Shown here: one piece after another, positions 41,171 to 52,899 of the stretch | Layout of the letters: each line of letters opens with the position of its first letter | Numbering within the stretch: position 1 is the stretch's first letter | Source of the DNA: Okapia johnstoni | Taxonomy: Eukaryota > Chordata > Mammalia > Artiodactyla > Giraffidae | DNA length: 64,000 nt | Direction: 5' to 3' | Assembly (NCBI GenBank): GCA_024291935.2 | Contig: CM044326.1 | Span: forward strand, 33,851,948 to 33,915,947 | Notes under the pieces: generated by a model | Told to the model about the DNA's origin: nothing | What the model saw: only the letters and a program-made list of their open reading frames with translations | Databases searched by the model: none | Made by a program: the position numbers and the translations under genes

Positions 41171-42178
41171 TTTTTTTTCCTTAAATGAAAACCATTTACT
41201 CCACGTGTCTAAGGACGTTGTGGGGGTGGCGGCTGCTTCCCGCACCCCGGGCACCATGCAAGGGGTCCCTTCCCAGAACCTGCGGGTCCCCGCCGGCTTC
41301 CCTCATGGCCTCTGGCTTCGGTCAGTTGCGCGATCACGGGCCCATGACGAGGAGGGCGGTGGGCCAGGTCCCAGGCACTCGCGGGCCGAGAGGAGCCTGG
41401 CCGCCCCCGCCGTCACTGGTGCCGATCTGCTTCTCGGTGCTGTACACCCTCCTGAGGCACCTGGACTGAAACGGATGGTGGACGGCATCCTGTGGCCGGA
41501 GGGCCGCCTCTCTCGGAGGTTCTGGGCGCGCCTCTGCCTGCTCGAAGCAGACTTTCAAGGCGTCTCCTTCCGAGGGTTCCCAGTCTTCCCCCGTGGCTTC
41601 TGCTGACACCTGCAAGCTGGGCCTCTGCTTTCCCTGGTTTATCAAAACGGGAGTCTGCAAGGTGAGGTGACAAGCCACCAGGTGCTCCTCCATGCAGCCC
41701 TCCACCCGGCACTGGCCCATGTCCTGTGCTCGGCCAGGATCTGGAACAGCGGGCCGTGCCACTCCGGGACGTGGCTGTCCAGCAGATGACCGGAGGGGAG
41801 GCCCGCCCGCAGAAGCAGCAGACGTGTCCATGCTGAGTGTGGCAGTGGTGCTCACAGGATTCCATGGCGTCATGCACCTGGCAGCAGCCGGCCGCCCGAC
41901 AGGTGAACTCAGCACGCTGGGCCTCTCGGGCTCCCCAGCCACCTGCGTGAACACATCCTGGAGGTAGAGGTGCCTCTGCACGTCCCTGTTCTCAAAGAAC
42001 TCGTGCTCCCATCGGAAACAGAAGGAGCGCGGTCCCAGCCAGGGGGTCCCGCTGCACGGGCAGTGGCTTGGCCGTTCCAGGTGCCCCCGCCAGGCGGGCA
42101 GGCTGCACCTGTATCGCCCTGCGTGCCAGCGGCACCACAGCCTATATTGGCCACCGTCCGCGAACTGGCTGGGGCAGG
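41171..42178 (-). pseudogene. ZNF511: ZNF511 processed pseudogene
   Basis: An intronless - strand copy of the zinc-finger gene ZNF511. Recognisable pieces in order from 42178 leftwards: the N-terminal region (frame-shifted), [21 protein letters not shown], then CEHHCHTQHGHVCCFC, and pieces resembling VEGC, FDKP and a final HRMPSTIRF. These fall in different frames with premature stops, so no ZNF511 protein can be made. A T-run at 41170-41178 on the + strand is the poly(A) tail on the - strand, about 15 bases after agtaaa, a variant poly(A) signal. Exact 13-bp target duplications on both sides and the lack of introns show L1-type retroposition. The host site is a BovB LINE inside the TECPR2 intron. 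Confidence 0.9.
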
Positions 42179-42191
42179 GCTGGAGAAGACT
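42179..42191 (+). repeat. Target-site duplication, right copy
   Basis: gctggagaagact, the right partner of the copy at 41158-41170. Confidence 0.88.
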
Positions 42192-42530
42192 CTTGAGAGT
42201 CCCTTGGACAGCAAGGAGGTCAAACCAGTCAATCCTAAAGGAAATCAGTCCTCAATATTCACTGGAAGGACTGATGCTGAAGCTGAAGCTCCAATACTTT
42301 GGCCACCTTATGCGAAGAGCCAAGTCATTCGAAAAGACCCTGATGCTGAGAAAGACTGAAGGCAGGAGGAGAAGGGGACGACAGAGGATGAGATGGTTGG
42401 ATGGCATCACTGACTTGATGGACATGAGTTTGAGCAAGCTCCAGGAGATGGTGATGGACAGGGAGGCCTGGCATGCTCCAGTCCATGGGGTTGCCAAGAG
42501 TCAGACACGACTTAGCAACTGAACAACAAG
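42192..42530 (+). repeat. BovB LINE, right part
   Basis: Continues the BovB interrupted at 41170: ttgagagtcccttggacagc to agacacgacttagcaactga and the acaacaag tail. An open frame of 109 codons here is BovB ORF residue. Confidence 0.93.
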
Positions 42531-43092
42531 AGGGTCTTCAACGAACACCCCCCACCCTACCTGCACGCCACAACCAGAATGGTCAGTGAGGCATCTCAAA
42601 GGCCCGGCTCTCTGGGTGGCTGGTGTGAGCGGCCTGTTGAGAACCAGGTGGTGGACAGCCTCTCCAGGGCTCTGAGATTGGAGGTATTCAGACAGACAGA
42701 GGTTTGGAAACGCATCCGAGGGCAGATGGCAAGAAACAAGATGCGATGAATAAGAGGGCCTCCCAGCTGAATCGAGGACTCAGCGCAGGTCTGATGGGCG
42801 CACCGCCCCAGCCTGCAGGAGAAGAGGGTTAAGCTGGGGGCAGCAGTGAGCAGACAGACTCAGGCCTGGGGAGAGTCCACGCAGGACACCAGCCTCTGCC
42901 ACCCACCCCGAGAGCTCCCAAGCACGGACAAGCTCCCATGACCCGACTCCCACGGTTAAACAGGACCAGAGTACCAAGAGGGGCTGAACAGGAGACGGCT
43001 GTGAAGACCGCTGTCCCACGAGCTGACCATCTCAAACTGGGAGGCTCGCTCCTGCTGAACCCCAGACGCTCCTGAGGAAGATGAGTAAGACT
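42531..43092. other. TECPR2 intron stretch, nothing recognised
   Basis: Unique-looking sequence with no named repeat or exon. Confidence 0.4.
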
Positions 43093-43246
43093 ACAATGGT
43101 TCTCAAAGCTTGGAGTCCCAAGGACTCTTGCGTGGACCTTGTGTAACAGGCACCCTTCTGGGCCCGGGGTCAGACCTTCCACATCAGACTTTGGGGCTGG
43201 AGCCCAAAAGGGACCTTTTACACATGCCCTCCAGGTGATGTGGGCT
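43093..43246 (+). mobile_element. MER5A-like hAT DNA transposon remnant
   Basis: caatggttctcaaagcttgg near the start, a ggcccggggtcagaccttcc middle and catgccctccaggtgatgtg near the end follow MER5A in + sense. No coding capacity. Confidence 0.65.
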
Positions 43247-43444
43247 GTGGCCTGTAAATCACCGCTCTGCTCTGTGGTGCAGAAGCAGGCAAGGCAATAC
43301 CACTCAAAGCCGTCTACAGGTCTCAACGCTAGCCTATCAAAACCCCAGCTAGGGTTTTTAGAGAAAAGAAAAGCTGATCCTAAAATTCACATGCAATTGC
43401 AAGGGACCCTGAACAGCCAGAACAATCCTGAAGAACACAGTTGG

Positions 43445-43658
43445 GGATTTCCCTGGTAGTCCAGGCAAGAATCTGCCAAGCAATGCAGGGGACGGAGATT
43501 TGATCCCTGGTTGGGGACCTAGGATCCCACAGGGTGTGTAGCAACTAAGCCCGTGTGCCAGAGCTACTGAGCCTGCACGTGGCAACTCGAGTCTGTGCGC
43601 CTCGACGCAAGATCCTGCGAGATGCAACCAAGGCCCGATGCAGCCAAATAAATAAAAT
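43445..43658 (+). repeat. Bov-tA SINE, long form, nested in L1
   Basis: gatttccctggtagtccagg, gagatttgatccctggttgg, then a long 3' region (gcaactaagcccgtgtgcca, gcctgcacgtggcaactcga) and an aataaataaa tail. Confidence 0.85.
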
Positions 43659-44367
43659 TCAGTATTAAAAAAAGAATACGCTTGGAATTTCAAAACTATT
43701 AATAAACCACAGTGATTAAACAGTGTGGTACTGACATAAGGATCGACACGTAAATGAATGGAACAGGACTGAGAGTTCAGAAATAAACCCATATCCTCAC
43801 GTGATTCTTGGCAAGGTCGCCAAGATCGTTCAACGCAAAGAGTGGTGCTGGGACAACTGGACAGCAACACATACAAGAGTGAGGTGAGATCCTTCCTTCA
43901 CACCGTATATGAAAATAACCTGAAATGGATCAAAGGTAAATGTTAAGAGCTAAATCTCATAACGGTTTCTTAGATACGGCACCAATAACAAAAAAGAGAA
44001 ACTAAACTTCCTCAAAGTTAAAAACTTCTGTACATCAAAGAACACCATAAAGAAAGCGAGAAAACCAACAGACAGGAGAAAATATTTCCGAATCATATGC
44101 TGATAAGGGTCTAGCACCTGGAATAAAGAACTCTTAAAGTTCAACAACAAAAAACAGCTGAGTTTTTACAAGGGCAAAGGACGAGAGTGGAGTTTTCTTC
44201 AAAGATGTACAGATGGCCAACAAACGCATGAAAAGGGCCGAGAGTCATCAGTCACCAGGGACACGTACGTGAAAACCACAATGAGGTTTCACTTCACACT
44301 CTAGGATGGCTGGAAAAAGTATTAGTAAGGATACGGAGAAACATGAACTCTCGCATATGTTGCTGGG

Positions 44368-44417
44368 GAGGCAAAACGGTGCAGCTGCTGTGGAGGCAAA
44401 ACGGTGCAGCTGCTGTG
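44368..44417 (+). repeat. 25-bp tandem duplication in L1
   Basis: gaggcaaaacggtgcagctg plus ctgtg occurs twice without a mismatch, at 44368 and 44393. L1 normally has one copy. Confidence 0.85.
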
Positions 44418-45100
44418 GAAGACACTTTGGCAGTTCCTCCAAAGGTTAAACATAGAATTCCCATGGGACCCAGAAATCCCACTCCTAGATACACACCTCA
44501 AGAACTGGAGCAGATGTCCAAACAGAGCTACACCAGTGTTCACGACAATCCTCTTAACAATAGCCCCGAAGTGGAAACAACCCAGAGTGTGTTCTCACCC
44601 GTACGATGGAAGGGCATTCCACAACAGAGAGGAAGGAAGTACTGACACGGATACGACGCGGATGAACCTCGAGAACAGGATGCTCGGTGCAAGAAGCCAA
44701 TCTCGAAGGCCACGTGTTGTATGACGCCTTTTATAGAAACATCCAGGAGAGGGAAATCCACACGGAGAGAGGTACATGCGTGCTTGTCAGGGGCTGGGGG
44801 GCAGGAGGACTTCACTGGGCACAGGGCATCCTTCTGGGATGATGAAGCTGTCCTGATAAGATGTAGTGACAATTACACAACGTTGTGAATGTACCAAATG
44901 TCACAGATGCTAAGTCTTACATATGTGTATTTTACCACGCTTTAAAAAAAAATAAAAAGCAGACAGGCCTTGGTTGTAACCATGTACTATCGTTATGCAA
45001 AATGTCATCAACTGGAGGAGACTGGGTAAAGGTGCATAGGGTCTCTGTGATTTCTTACAGAGGCCTGTGAATCTGCAATTACTGCAATAAAATTGTCAAT

Positions 45101-45959
45101 GAGGAAAAGCAACAGGCAGCCTTAAATTTTGGTTCATTCATATTCAAAACCACAAAAATGAAAAGAGAGAAAAGAAGGATGCTGTTTTATAAAATGGGGT
45201 AAATAAGGAATTTAAGAATTAAAAATCATTTGGAAATGCTAAAAAAAAAAAGAAAAATACACGAATAACCTTGGTGTGCTTCCAAAGACTGAGACAGAAT
45301 GTGTGTGTTTGTACATGTGTGAGTATGTGTGTGGGTGTGTGCCTGCTCCTTAGTTTTAAGTGCCCTTTAAAGAACAGCTGCAGGGCGGATGATGGGGAGG
45401 GGCCACACTCGCTTTCTGGAAGCACCCAGATTACAGCCACCAACATGTTCTGATGTTTACAAATCAAAGGGGCTGCTCAGGCCCGTCAACACCTCAAGCT
45501 GCTGTCCCATGTTCTCAAGAGATAAACACTCATCCCTAACAATTACCAATGAGTAACACCACGTTTTATTTACTCCGAGTCATCAGTGTTACAGGGTAAG
45601 CCATTACTCTTTCCTATAGTTTATTTTACACACTGAGATCCTGACTAGAGTCGACGCTGAGGTTAAGGGGTGAAGTTTTCAGTGACAGACTGTTCCCAAA
45701 CCAGGCCTCCAAAGGTCCTGCCCGTGTGCCCCGACTTGGGGCCTGGGATGACAGCTCTCAGGTGAAGGGATTCATATTCATTGCCAAGTGCAGGGAAAAT
45801 ACTCCTGAGCCTTGATAGCATGTACTAGAAGTGTGACAGGTTCTGTGTTCACCAGCATCCAGTTACATATAGTACCTGTCGACCTGACTCCGAGCTTCTC
45901 ACCTAGTAGATGTCCCAAGAATCTGGACTATAGCTGCTAAGTTAGTTGTGGTAAGACCA
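45101..45959. other. TECPR2 intron stretch with GT-rich patch
   Basis: A tgtgtgtttgtacatgtgtg-type patch lies at 45298-45342. The rest is unassigned AT-richer intron. Confidence 0.4.
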
Positions 45960-46866
45960 CACACTCTGAAGACCTACAGACGGCCAAAAACCATGTGAAA
46001 AAGATACTCAACACCACTAATTATGAGAGAAATGCAAATCAAAACTACAGTGAGGTACCACGTCATACCTGTCAGAATGGCCATCATCAAAAAACCTACA
46101 AACAATAAATGCTGGAGAGAGTGTGGAGAGAAAGGAACCCTCCCACACCATTAGTGGGAATGTAAATTGGTGTAGGCACTATGGAGAACAGTGTGGAGGT
46201 TCCTAAAAAAAACTAAAATTGGAGCTACAATGTGACCCAGCAATCCCACTCCTAGGCTTATACCTGGAGAAAACCATAATTGGAAAAGATGCACGCACGC
46301 CAAAGTTCACTGCAGCACTGTTTACAATAGCCAGGACGTGGAAGCAACCTAAATGTCCACTGACCGAGGAATGGATCAAGATGTGGTACATATACACAAT
46401 GGGATATTACTCAGCCATAAAAAAGAACAAAATAATGCCTTTCGCAGCAACGTGAATGGACCTAGAGATCGTTATACTCAGTGAAGTGAGTCAGACACAG
46501 AAAGACAAATATCCTGTGGTATTGCTTATGCGTGGGATCTAAAAAAAGGGATACAAATGAACTTAGTTACAAAACAGAAGTACAGTCGCAGATGTAGAAA
46601 ACAAATTTATAGTTGCCAAGGGCATAAGGTAGGGAGGGATATATGGGTAGTTGGGATTGACCCAAACACACTACTATATATAAAATAGGTAACTAATAAT
46701 TTCCTGCTGTTTAGCACAAGAAATTCTGCTCAACACTCTGTAATGTCATATATGGGAAAAGAATCTAAAAGAAAAAGTGGATATATGTATAACTGATTCA
46801 CTTGGCTGTACACCTGAAACTAACAAAACTCGGTAAAGCAACTACGCTCCAATGAAAGTTAAAAAA
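45960..46866 (+). repeat. L1 LINE 3' end
   Basis: The L1 ORF2 C-terminal coding segment is recognisable. Around 46219-46455 it encodes [12 protein letters not shown] and [16 protein letters not shown]. The 3' UTR follows (ctgctgtttagcacaagaaa, aactacgctccaatgaaagt). It is less diverged than the copy at 43.4-45.1 kb. Confidence 0.9.
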
Positions 46867-47811
46867 CAAAAAGAGGCCATGCACTCACAGGAGAAATGAT
46901 TCTGGTGACTAAAGACAACGCAGACAGGGAGCTGACGGCCCCGCGCACCCACCTCTCCGCTGGCGGCACCTGAAGCAGGGAACGGGTTCACCCACAGGCC
47001 TTCCACCCTCCGCTCAGCCATCTTCATCAGCGCTGGCTTTCTGCCCCCTTTCACAAGACTGCGAGCTCGGGGCCCGGCGGTGTGGCCTGATGGCTTCAGG
47101 GGCCTCCGAGCCGGCCTCCAGCCCACCCGGCTGCGAGACTGTCTGGCACAGCAGGCTGCGGTCCCTGCCACCTGCAGGTCACCCCCGGCCCTGTGCCCTC
47201 CCCGAGCAGCAGCCCCTTCTGGCCCCATGGCTCTGGCTTCCAGCAAACAGGCCTCCTGAAGGAGCCGCTGCCCCGTCTACCAGCCCGAGGGGACCCGCCC
47301 AGGCCCACCCCACCGGGCCTGCCCCAAGGGCCCCCCACACTCACTCCCCTCAATGCTGGGTGGGCTCAGAATCCATCATGCTTTCTCCATTTTCAAAGCC
47401 CGCAGGGCTCCACACATGGCTGGTGGCATAGAACCTCTGCTCAAGAAACCCCCATGTAACTGGCATCTGGGGGACAGCAAGGCTCGGAACCTCCAGGAGG
47501 AGAGGGACGTCAGCACCGCCTCTCTAGAACACTCTGGCTGGTCTGAGCCAAGGGCTCACCAAAACCAATTTGGGGCTGGAAGGGACCTAGCAGACCGGTT
47601 AAACCCAGCTCCCTCATGTTCTGGGTGAAAAAATGGACAAAACTCAGGCTGAGAAGTGAGGATTCTGCCTATGGCCAGAGCTGAGGCTAGAAATGAGGTG
47701 TCCAGGGCTCAGAACAGAGGGCTCCAAACTTCTGGCAGACTGGGCCTTTATCCCAAGGAATGAATGCACACACGTGTGCATGCACACCCTTCCCTCAGCC
47801 AGAATGTGAGT
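46867..47811. other. TECPR2 intron stretch, nothing firm
   Basis: GC-rich patch at 46930-47350. A possible MIR in - sense lies near 47600-47700. No exon is recognised. Confidence 0.4.
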
Positions 47812-48035
47812 GTGCGTGCGTGCTTAGGCACTTCAGTCGTGTCCGACTCTTCACCACGCCATGGACTATAGCCGGCCACCTCCTCTGTCCATGGGATTCT
47901 CCAAGCAAGAATACTGGAGTGTGTGGCCATGCCCTCCTTCAGGGAACCTTCCTGACCCAGGGCTCGAACCTGCGTCTCTTACGTCTCCTGCACTGGCAGG
48001 TGGGTTCTTTACCATTAGTGCCACCTGGGAAGCCC
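47812..48035 (-). repeat. Bov-A SINE, full length
   Basis: cttcagtcgtgtccgactct to gtgccacctgggaagccc, with all expected blocks reversed. Confidence 0.92.
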
Positions 48036-49849
48036 AGGAATGTGAATAAACCCAGGCTTAAAGACAAAAGTCAAAAACTCTGCAGCCAAAGTAAATGTTT
48101 ATCTAGATAAATCACTCTGGTAGGGACCTCATGTGACCTTGGATAAAGTTCACGTGAAGGAACATTTCGGGGACGAGGTGATTGAACTGGGGAGCCTGCC
48201 GAGCACACAGACCCCATGGGAAAGACGCTTCTGAAGAGAAACCCCGACCCCGCACGGTGGCCAGTCATGCTTTCCTTCCCCTGCAGGCTCTCCCTCCCTT
48301 AGTCCGAATGAACCTCGAGCTCCCCTAACATTTGGGACATGTGCTGAACTCTGCCTTTCCTGGAGGCTGCGGGGTCTGGATTGAGCACCCCAAGGCACCG
48401 GCGGGAAGCCCCAGGCCGCCAAGCCTCGGGCACATTCAGCCCCTGGGCACGTGGCCCCAGGCTGCACGCTTTCTGAGTCCTGTCCGGTCACTTTGGTTCC
48501 TCCGCGCTTTCCCTGGACTGGGTCCCCGTGCCGCCTCTCGTCCACTCCTCATTTCACGGGAGCCTGGACACTCGACGCTGGGGTGAACAGCGCGTATCTA
48601 CACACAGGACCCGTGGGCTCCCAGCGTGCTCCCCGGGGCTGACCGCCTGCCCCTCCCGGGCTCTGCGTCCTCCGCTGGTGGAGGGCAGATGACCCGCCAG
48701 GCTCCCCTGCTAGGGTTCGTGCTCCAGGGCTGGGACACGGTGGCCCCGGCTGCCCTGGGGCCTGCCGGGCAGCCTGGGGGGTCTTCCACCTGAGGCCCGC
48801 AGACCCCGCTCTGCACGCTGCCGTGGCCCCTGGGGCAGCTGTGTGGGAGCCACTCTGCTATTAGTTGTTAAAAGTCTGGCTGAAGTCCAAGATTTTCTCT
48901 GGAGGGTGAGTCGCGCTGCTGAAACTGCTGACCCAGTTAGGCGAGGCCACGAGATGCGGGCTCTGGACTGGAGCAAAGTTCCCGGCTTCTTTCTTCCTCT
49001 CGCTGCTGATGACAAAGCCAGAGGGTGACTGGTGACTCCTGCCCTCGCACGACCTCGGAGTCCAGCAAGACACAGTAGCTGCCAGCCGCTGGGGGACGTG
49101 CCAAGGAAAACACTCAGAAACAGGTTTCCTGGGCAGAGGTCATGTTCTGTTCCTCTTGAGCCAGGGCTGGCGGGGGCAGCCGTGACCGGGGAGCGGACCG
49201 CAGCCCATGTGCCCGGGTCAGCATCAGGGCGCCAGCGCTGCTGTGCTCCGAGGTCCTCAGAGACTTGATCCCAGGGCGCTGCAGGTGCTCCGAGGGCATC
49301 TCACCCTCAGCGGCGCAGCTGAACGCCCGGCTGGGGGCCTGCTCCCCGGGAGAAGGCCAGGAGGGCAAGGCCTGGGAGGGCCCGCTGGGGGGCACTCGCA
49401 CACACCTGTCGGCCGGGACAGGGTCCCTGGGCGTTTGTTTCGGCCTCTGGGTCGGCAGGTGGAGAGGTGGTGATGGGACGGCTGCAGGGCTGGGGCGGCC
49501 GGGCCTGGAGTCACAGCCCCCAGCGAGAGGAGAGAGGGCAGGGGAGCCCAGAGGTGATGACGCAAGCAGAGCTCGGCCACACAACACGCGGGACTGGGAG
49601 GTGGCCGATGAGCAGGAAGGGGCTCAGGAGCCGAGCAAAGCCCCCCTCCCCGCAGCACACCACGCGGCCCAACCGCCACAGAGAGACCACCATCAGCAAG
49701 CCTCACGCACACCCACCCCACCCCACCCACTACACAAGACCACACTCATCTAAGGAAAGCTCTGCATGGAGAGGACACAGGAGAGACAGGAAGCAGCAGT
49801 TCAAGGGACATGGAGTCCATGCCCGGGAAGAAACTTCAAAACATCCTCG
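48036..49849. other. TECPR2 intron stretch, GC-rich, nothing recognised
   Basis: Long open frames at 49114-49753 on both strands overlap each other and are due to composition. No repeat of a named family could be supported. Confidence 0.4.
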
Positions 49850-49985
49850 GGGGGCCTCCCTGGTGGCACAGTGGATGGAGTCCACCTGTCAATGCAGGGG
49901 ACACGGGTTCGATTCCTGGTCTGGGAGGAGCCACTAAGCCCGTGAGCCACAAGTACTGAGCCTGTGCCCTGGAGCCCAGGAGCCC
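49850..49985 (+). repeat. Bov-tA SINE
   Basis: gggcctccctggtggcacag, acacgggttcgattcctggt, agccactaagcccgtgagcc. Has a good B-box-like sequence. Confidence 0.85.
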
Positions 49986-50118
49986 CAAGGACTGAGGCCC
50001 ACGCCCGAGGGCTCCACACTCAGAAACAGGAGGAGTCCCCGAATCAGAAGCCTGCGCACCATGGCTGCAGGGTAGCCCCCGCTCACCGCATGGGAGAAAG
50101 CCCCAGCACTGCAGGAAA

Positions 50119-50330
50119 GGTCTTCAGTCGTGTCCGACTCTGTGAGACCCCATGGACTGTGCAGCCCGCCAGACTCCTCTGTCCATGGGATTCTCCAGGC
50201 AAGAATACTGGAGTGGGGTGCCAGGTCCTCCTCCAGGGGATCTTCTTTACCCTGGGATCGAACCCATGTCTCTCATGGCTCCTGCATTGGCAGGCAGGTT
50301 CTTTACCATTGGCGCCACCTGGAAAGCCCC
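50119..50330 (-). repeat. Bov-A SINE, full length
   Basis: cttcagtcgtgtccgactct through ctctgtccatgggattctcc to ggcgccacctggaaagcccc. Confidence 0.92.
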
Positions 50331-50448
50331 AACAAAGTCCTAGCAGAGTCAAAAAACCAAAAAAGGAAAAAACATGCTTGAGGGCAAGAGAAGACTCAAC
50401 AACAGTGAAACAGCAAGAGGAGCATCTAGAAATTAAAATATAATCACA

Positions 50449-50570
50449 GAGGGAATTTTCCGGTGGTCCAGGGATTAAGAGTCAGTGCTTTCACTGCCGA
50501 GGGCCTGGATCAAGCCCTGACTGGGGAACTAAGATCCCACAAGTCACACAGAGTGTGTGGAAAAAAGAGA
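50449..50570 (+). repeat. Bov-tA SINE
   Basis: ggaattttccggtggtccag to actaagatcccacaagtcac, with an A/G-rich tail. Confidence 0.85.
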
Positions 50571-50631
50571 AGTATATACAAACATATTTTAACAGAAATC
50601 AACCCTGGAGTCCGCCGTGAACTCTCCAGGC

Positions 50632-50776
50632 CGACAATCGAGTTCCCCGGAACCTGAGCCAGAGGCCTTTGCCAGGCTCCTTGGGCACCTGATGGGTGCC
50701 CACCTCACTGGGCAAGACTTAGGACTTAGCGCCGAGAACAAGAAACTGAGGTCTCAACAGGCTCGGACAGTGCCCA
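50632..50776 (+). repeat. Unknown ~150-bp unit, copy 1
   Basis: gaacctgagccagaggcctt, then gggcaagacttaggacttag, then ctcaacaggctcggacagtg. The same blocks recur in order at 52290-52455. The family is not recognised. Confidence 0.75.
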
Positions 50777-51009
50777 ATAGAGGGACTGCAGGATGAAGAA
50801 GAACATGGGATAAAAGTATGAGAGAAAGAAAATAGGACAGAAAAGGTAAGCAAAGCAGCACCCGTGGCACAAAAGCAAGACGTGAGGAAGCGTGTCTGCA
50901 GGACGTATCCCGGAACAAAGGCCACGAGCTCCAGGCTGGAAGGCTTCCTGGTACAAAGAATAAAACAGACTCCCCCAGGCACATACTACTCTCTGCTCCC
51001 AGGACACTA

Positions 51010-51560
51010 GGAACAAAGAGATCTTACAAACTTCCAGGGAGAAAAAGCAGGTCAAATAGCAAGGATCAAGTATCAGAATGGCTTCAGACGTCTCAACAGC
51101 AATACTGGACGCCAGATGATGGAAGAAAACCTACAGATTCTGAAGGAAAATGATTTCCAACCTAGACTGCTAAACTCAAGACAAGGTCAAGGATGAACGT
51201 GAGCAAAGACTTTCAGACGTGCAATGTCTCCAAAAGTTACCTCCACAAACCCTTCTCAGGAACCGACCGGAGGAGAAACTCCACCAAAACAGCAGAGGAA
51301 GACACAAGATCCAGGAGAGAAGAGATCCCACCCACCCTCAAGACAAAGGGTGACCCCAGGAAGACAGAGTGGCAGGCCAGACTGCAGCTGGCCAGGGTGT
51401 CCAGGAAGACAACTACAAGAAGGGGATGGAACCGATGTGTCTGGGTGTACGGAGGGGAAACGGACTCAGCTGGTGGGGAGAGGTTGAGGCTGAATACGTA
51501 AACCATATAGAAAACCAGATGGAAAAACAAGACAACGCTCAAGCCCGTGGGAAACAGAGT
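51010..51560 (+). repeat. HAL1/L1-related LINE remnant
   Basis: aatggcttcagacgtctcaa, gaaggaaaatgatttccaac, ctccaccaaaacagcagagg and agacacaagatccaggagag in order resemble the HAL1 (half-L1) 3' coding region. Frames are broken. Confidence 0.6.
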
Positions 51561-52289
51561 CATGCAGACAAGAAAGTGGGGTGCAGTTCACTGCCAGCTC
51601 ACCTCTGAAGGGTGTGTGCCCCATCGCAGCACTGCAGTGCTGGGAGGAGGTAGGTGGGGAGGCAGGGTGCATGGTTAGGGGGAGAGGCACCCCTCCTTCC
51701 AGCAGGAGTCAAATGAAGACCCCTGGAGCTAGAAAGATGGAGACACAGATCCCTACGAAGCCATTTAGGGAGACGAAGCTAAGAGACAGTCGTTCTCTCA
51801 ACCGTGGAGGGGACATGAGGTGCCTGTGGCCCACCGTGTAGACCCAGCTGACTGGTGAGCCATCCTTACCCGTGTGCCCCTTGCACTGCCCCCTGCGGCT
51901 GAGGAGGAAAGGCCGCCTGCCACACCCTCCCGCGCGCCTGTCCCAGGCAGCTGTGTGCAGACAGCTGGGGTGGCGTCTGGCAGTTTGCGCACACACGCCA
52001 TGCTGCCTGAGCAAAGCCTGGCGGGTCAGACACAGAGCTGGCAGGGGCACACAGGGGCTGCCGGCCTTGTCACCGGGAGAAGCCTGGGCCCCAGCACAGA
52101 CTGGTTTCTGTGCCGAGACAGTTGGGGTCAGGGTTGCCACCCTCCTTGACCCAGCGCAGTGATCTCACAGATGTGTGCTCCGGATCCAGGGGACCGGGCC
52201 GAATGGTCTGGTGGCTCCGCAGGACATCCTCACCCAGAGCCATTGTGCCGGCCGCCTGGGACATCGGCTGCCCTTGGAGGCCGCTGTGG
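51561..52289. other. TECPR2 intron stretch, nothing recognised
   Basis: It lies between the HAL1-like remnant and copy 2 of the duplicated unit. No named repeat or exon. Confidence 0.35.
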
Positions 52290-52455
52290 GCCGATAGTCA
52301 AGATCCGCGGAACCTGAGCCAGAGGCCCTCGCCAGGCTCCTCAGGCAGGCTCCCGTGCCCCCTTCTGCAGAGGGGATCGCTGGGCAAGACTTAGGACTCA
52401 GAGCCGAGAAGAACCAGAAACCAATGTCTCAACAGGCTCGGACAGCGTCCAGCTA
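52290..52455 (+). repeat. Unknown ~150-bp unit, copy 2
   Basis: gaacctgagccagaggccct, gggcaagacttaggactcag, ctcaacaggctcggacagcg. It is longer than copy 1 by some 15-20 bases in its middle. Similarity fades on both sides. Confidence 0.75.
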
Positions 52456-52794
52456 CGAACCGTCCCTAGCAACAAACCATCCTATGCAACACACCACGGA
52501 GCAGTGCCTTTCCCTGCTCAGAAACCCTGGCCAGACCAGCTTCTTGCTGGTCACCGGAAACGCACCCTGGCTCTGCGAGTTCAAGGGCGACTTCGTCCAC
52601 CGAAGCCACAGCTGGCAACCCTCAGTGACCTGGGTTTCCTTCCTGGCTGTGACCCTGGCCTATCCCCGCTCTGCCTGGGGTCTCTTATCACTTCCCTCCC
52701 TCAGAGGCGGCCTCCCTCCCTCCTGCCCCCTGCCACACCCAGCACAACTCACCGCACGGTTCTGCATTCATTTAAACGTTCTTACTGTCTGATA

Positions 52795-52899
52795 CAAGGT
52801 GTTTTTTGTGGCCGTGCCCCATGGCTTGGGGCATCTTAGTTCCCTGCCCAGGAATTGAACCCACGCCCCCTGCAGTGGAAGGATGGAGTCCTAACCACT
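52795..52899 (-). repeat. Bov-tA SINE, short
   Basis: gtggccgtgccccatggctt, ggaattgaacccacgccccc, ggagtcctaaccact. The head after the anticodon-like part is missing. Confidence 0.8.

Larger units (their letters stand above)
43370..45100 (+). repeat. L1 LINE 3' part, with nested Bov-tA
   Basis: L1 ORF2 3' sequence in + sense: aaaattcacatgcaattgca, gtgtggtactgacataagga, then cccagaaatcccactcctag and, near the end, tgtattttaccacgcttta. Small frames such as that at 44404-44724 carry L1 ORF2 C-terminal words. A Bov-tA at 43445-43658 and a 25-bp tandem duplication at 44368-44417 interrupt it. Confidence 0.82.

Noticed and set aside
41413..41981. Two overlapping - strand frames as a functional zinc-finger gene
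   Set aside because: The zinc-finger pieces lie in different frames with premature stops, there is a poly(A) remnant and target duplications, and the parent gene ZNF511 normally has introns.
49114..49753. Overlapping 156-162 codon frames on both strands
   Set aside because: Mutually overlapping frames in GC-rich intron sequence, with low-complexity products and no domains.
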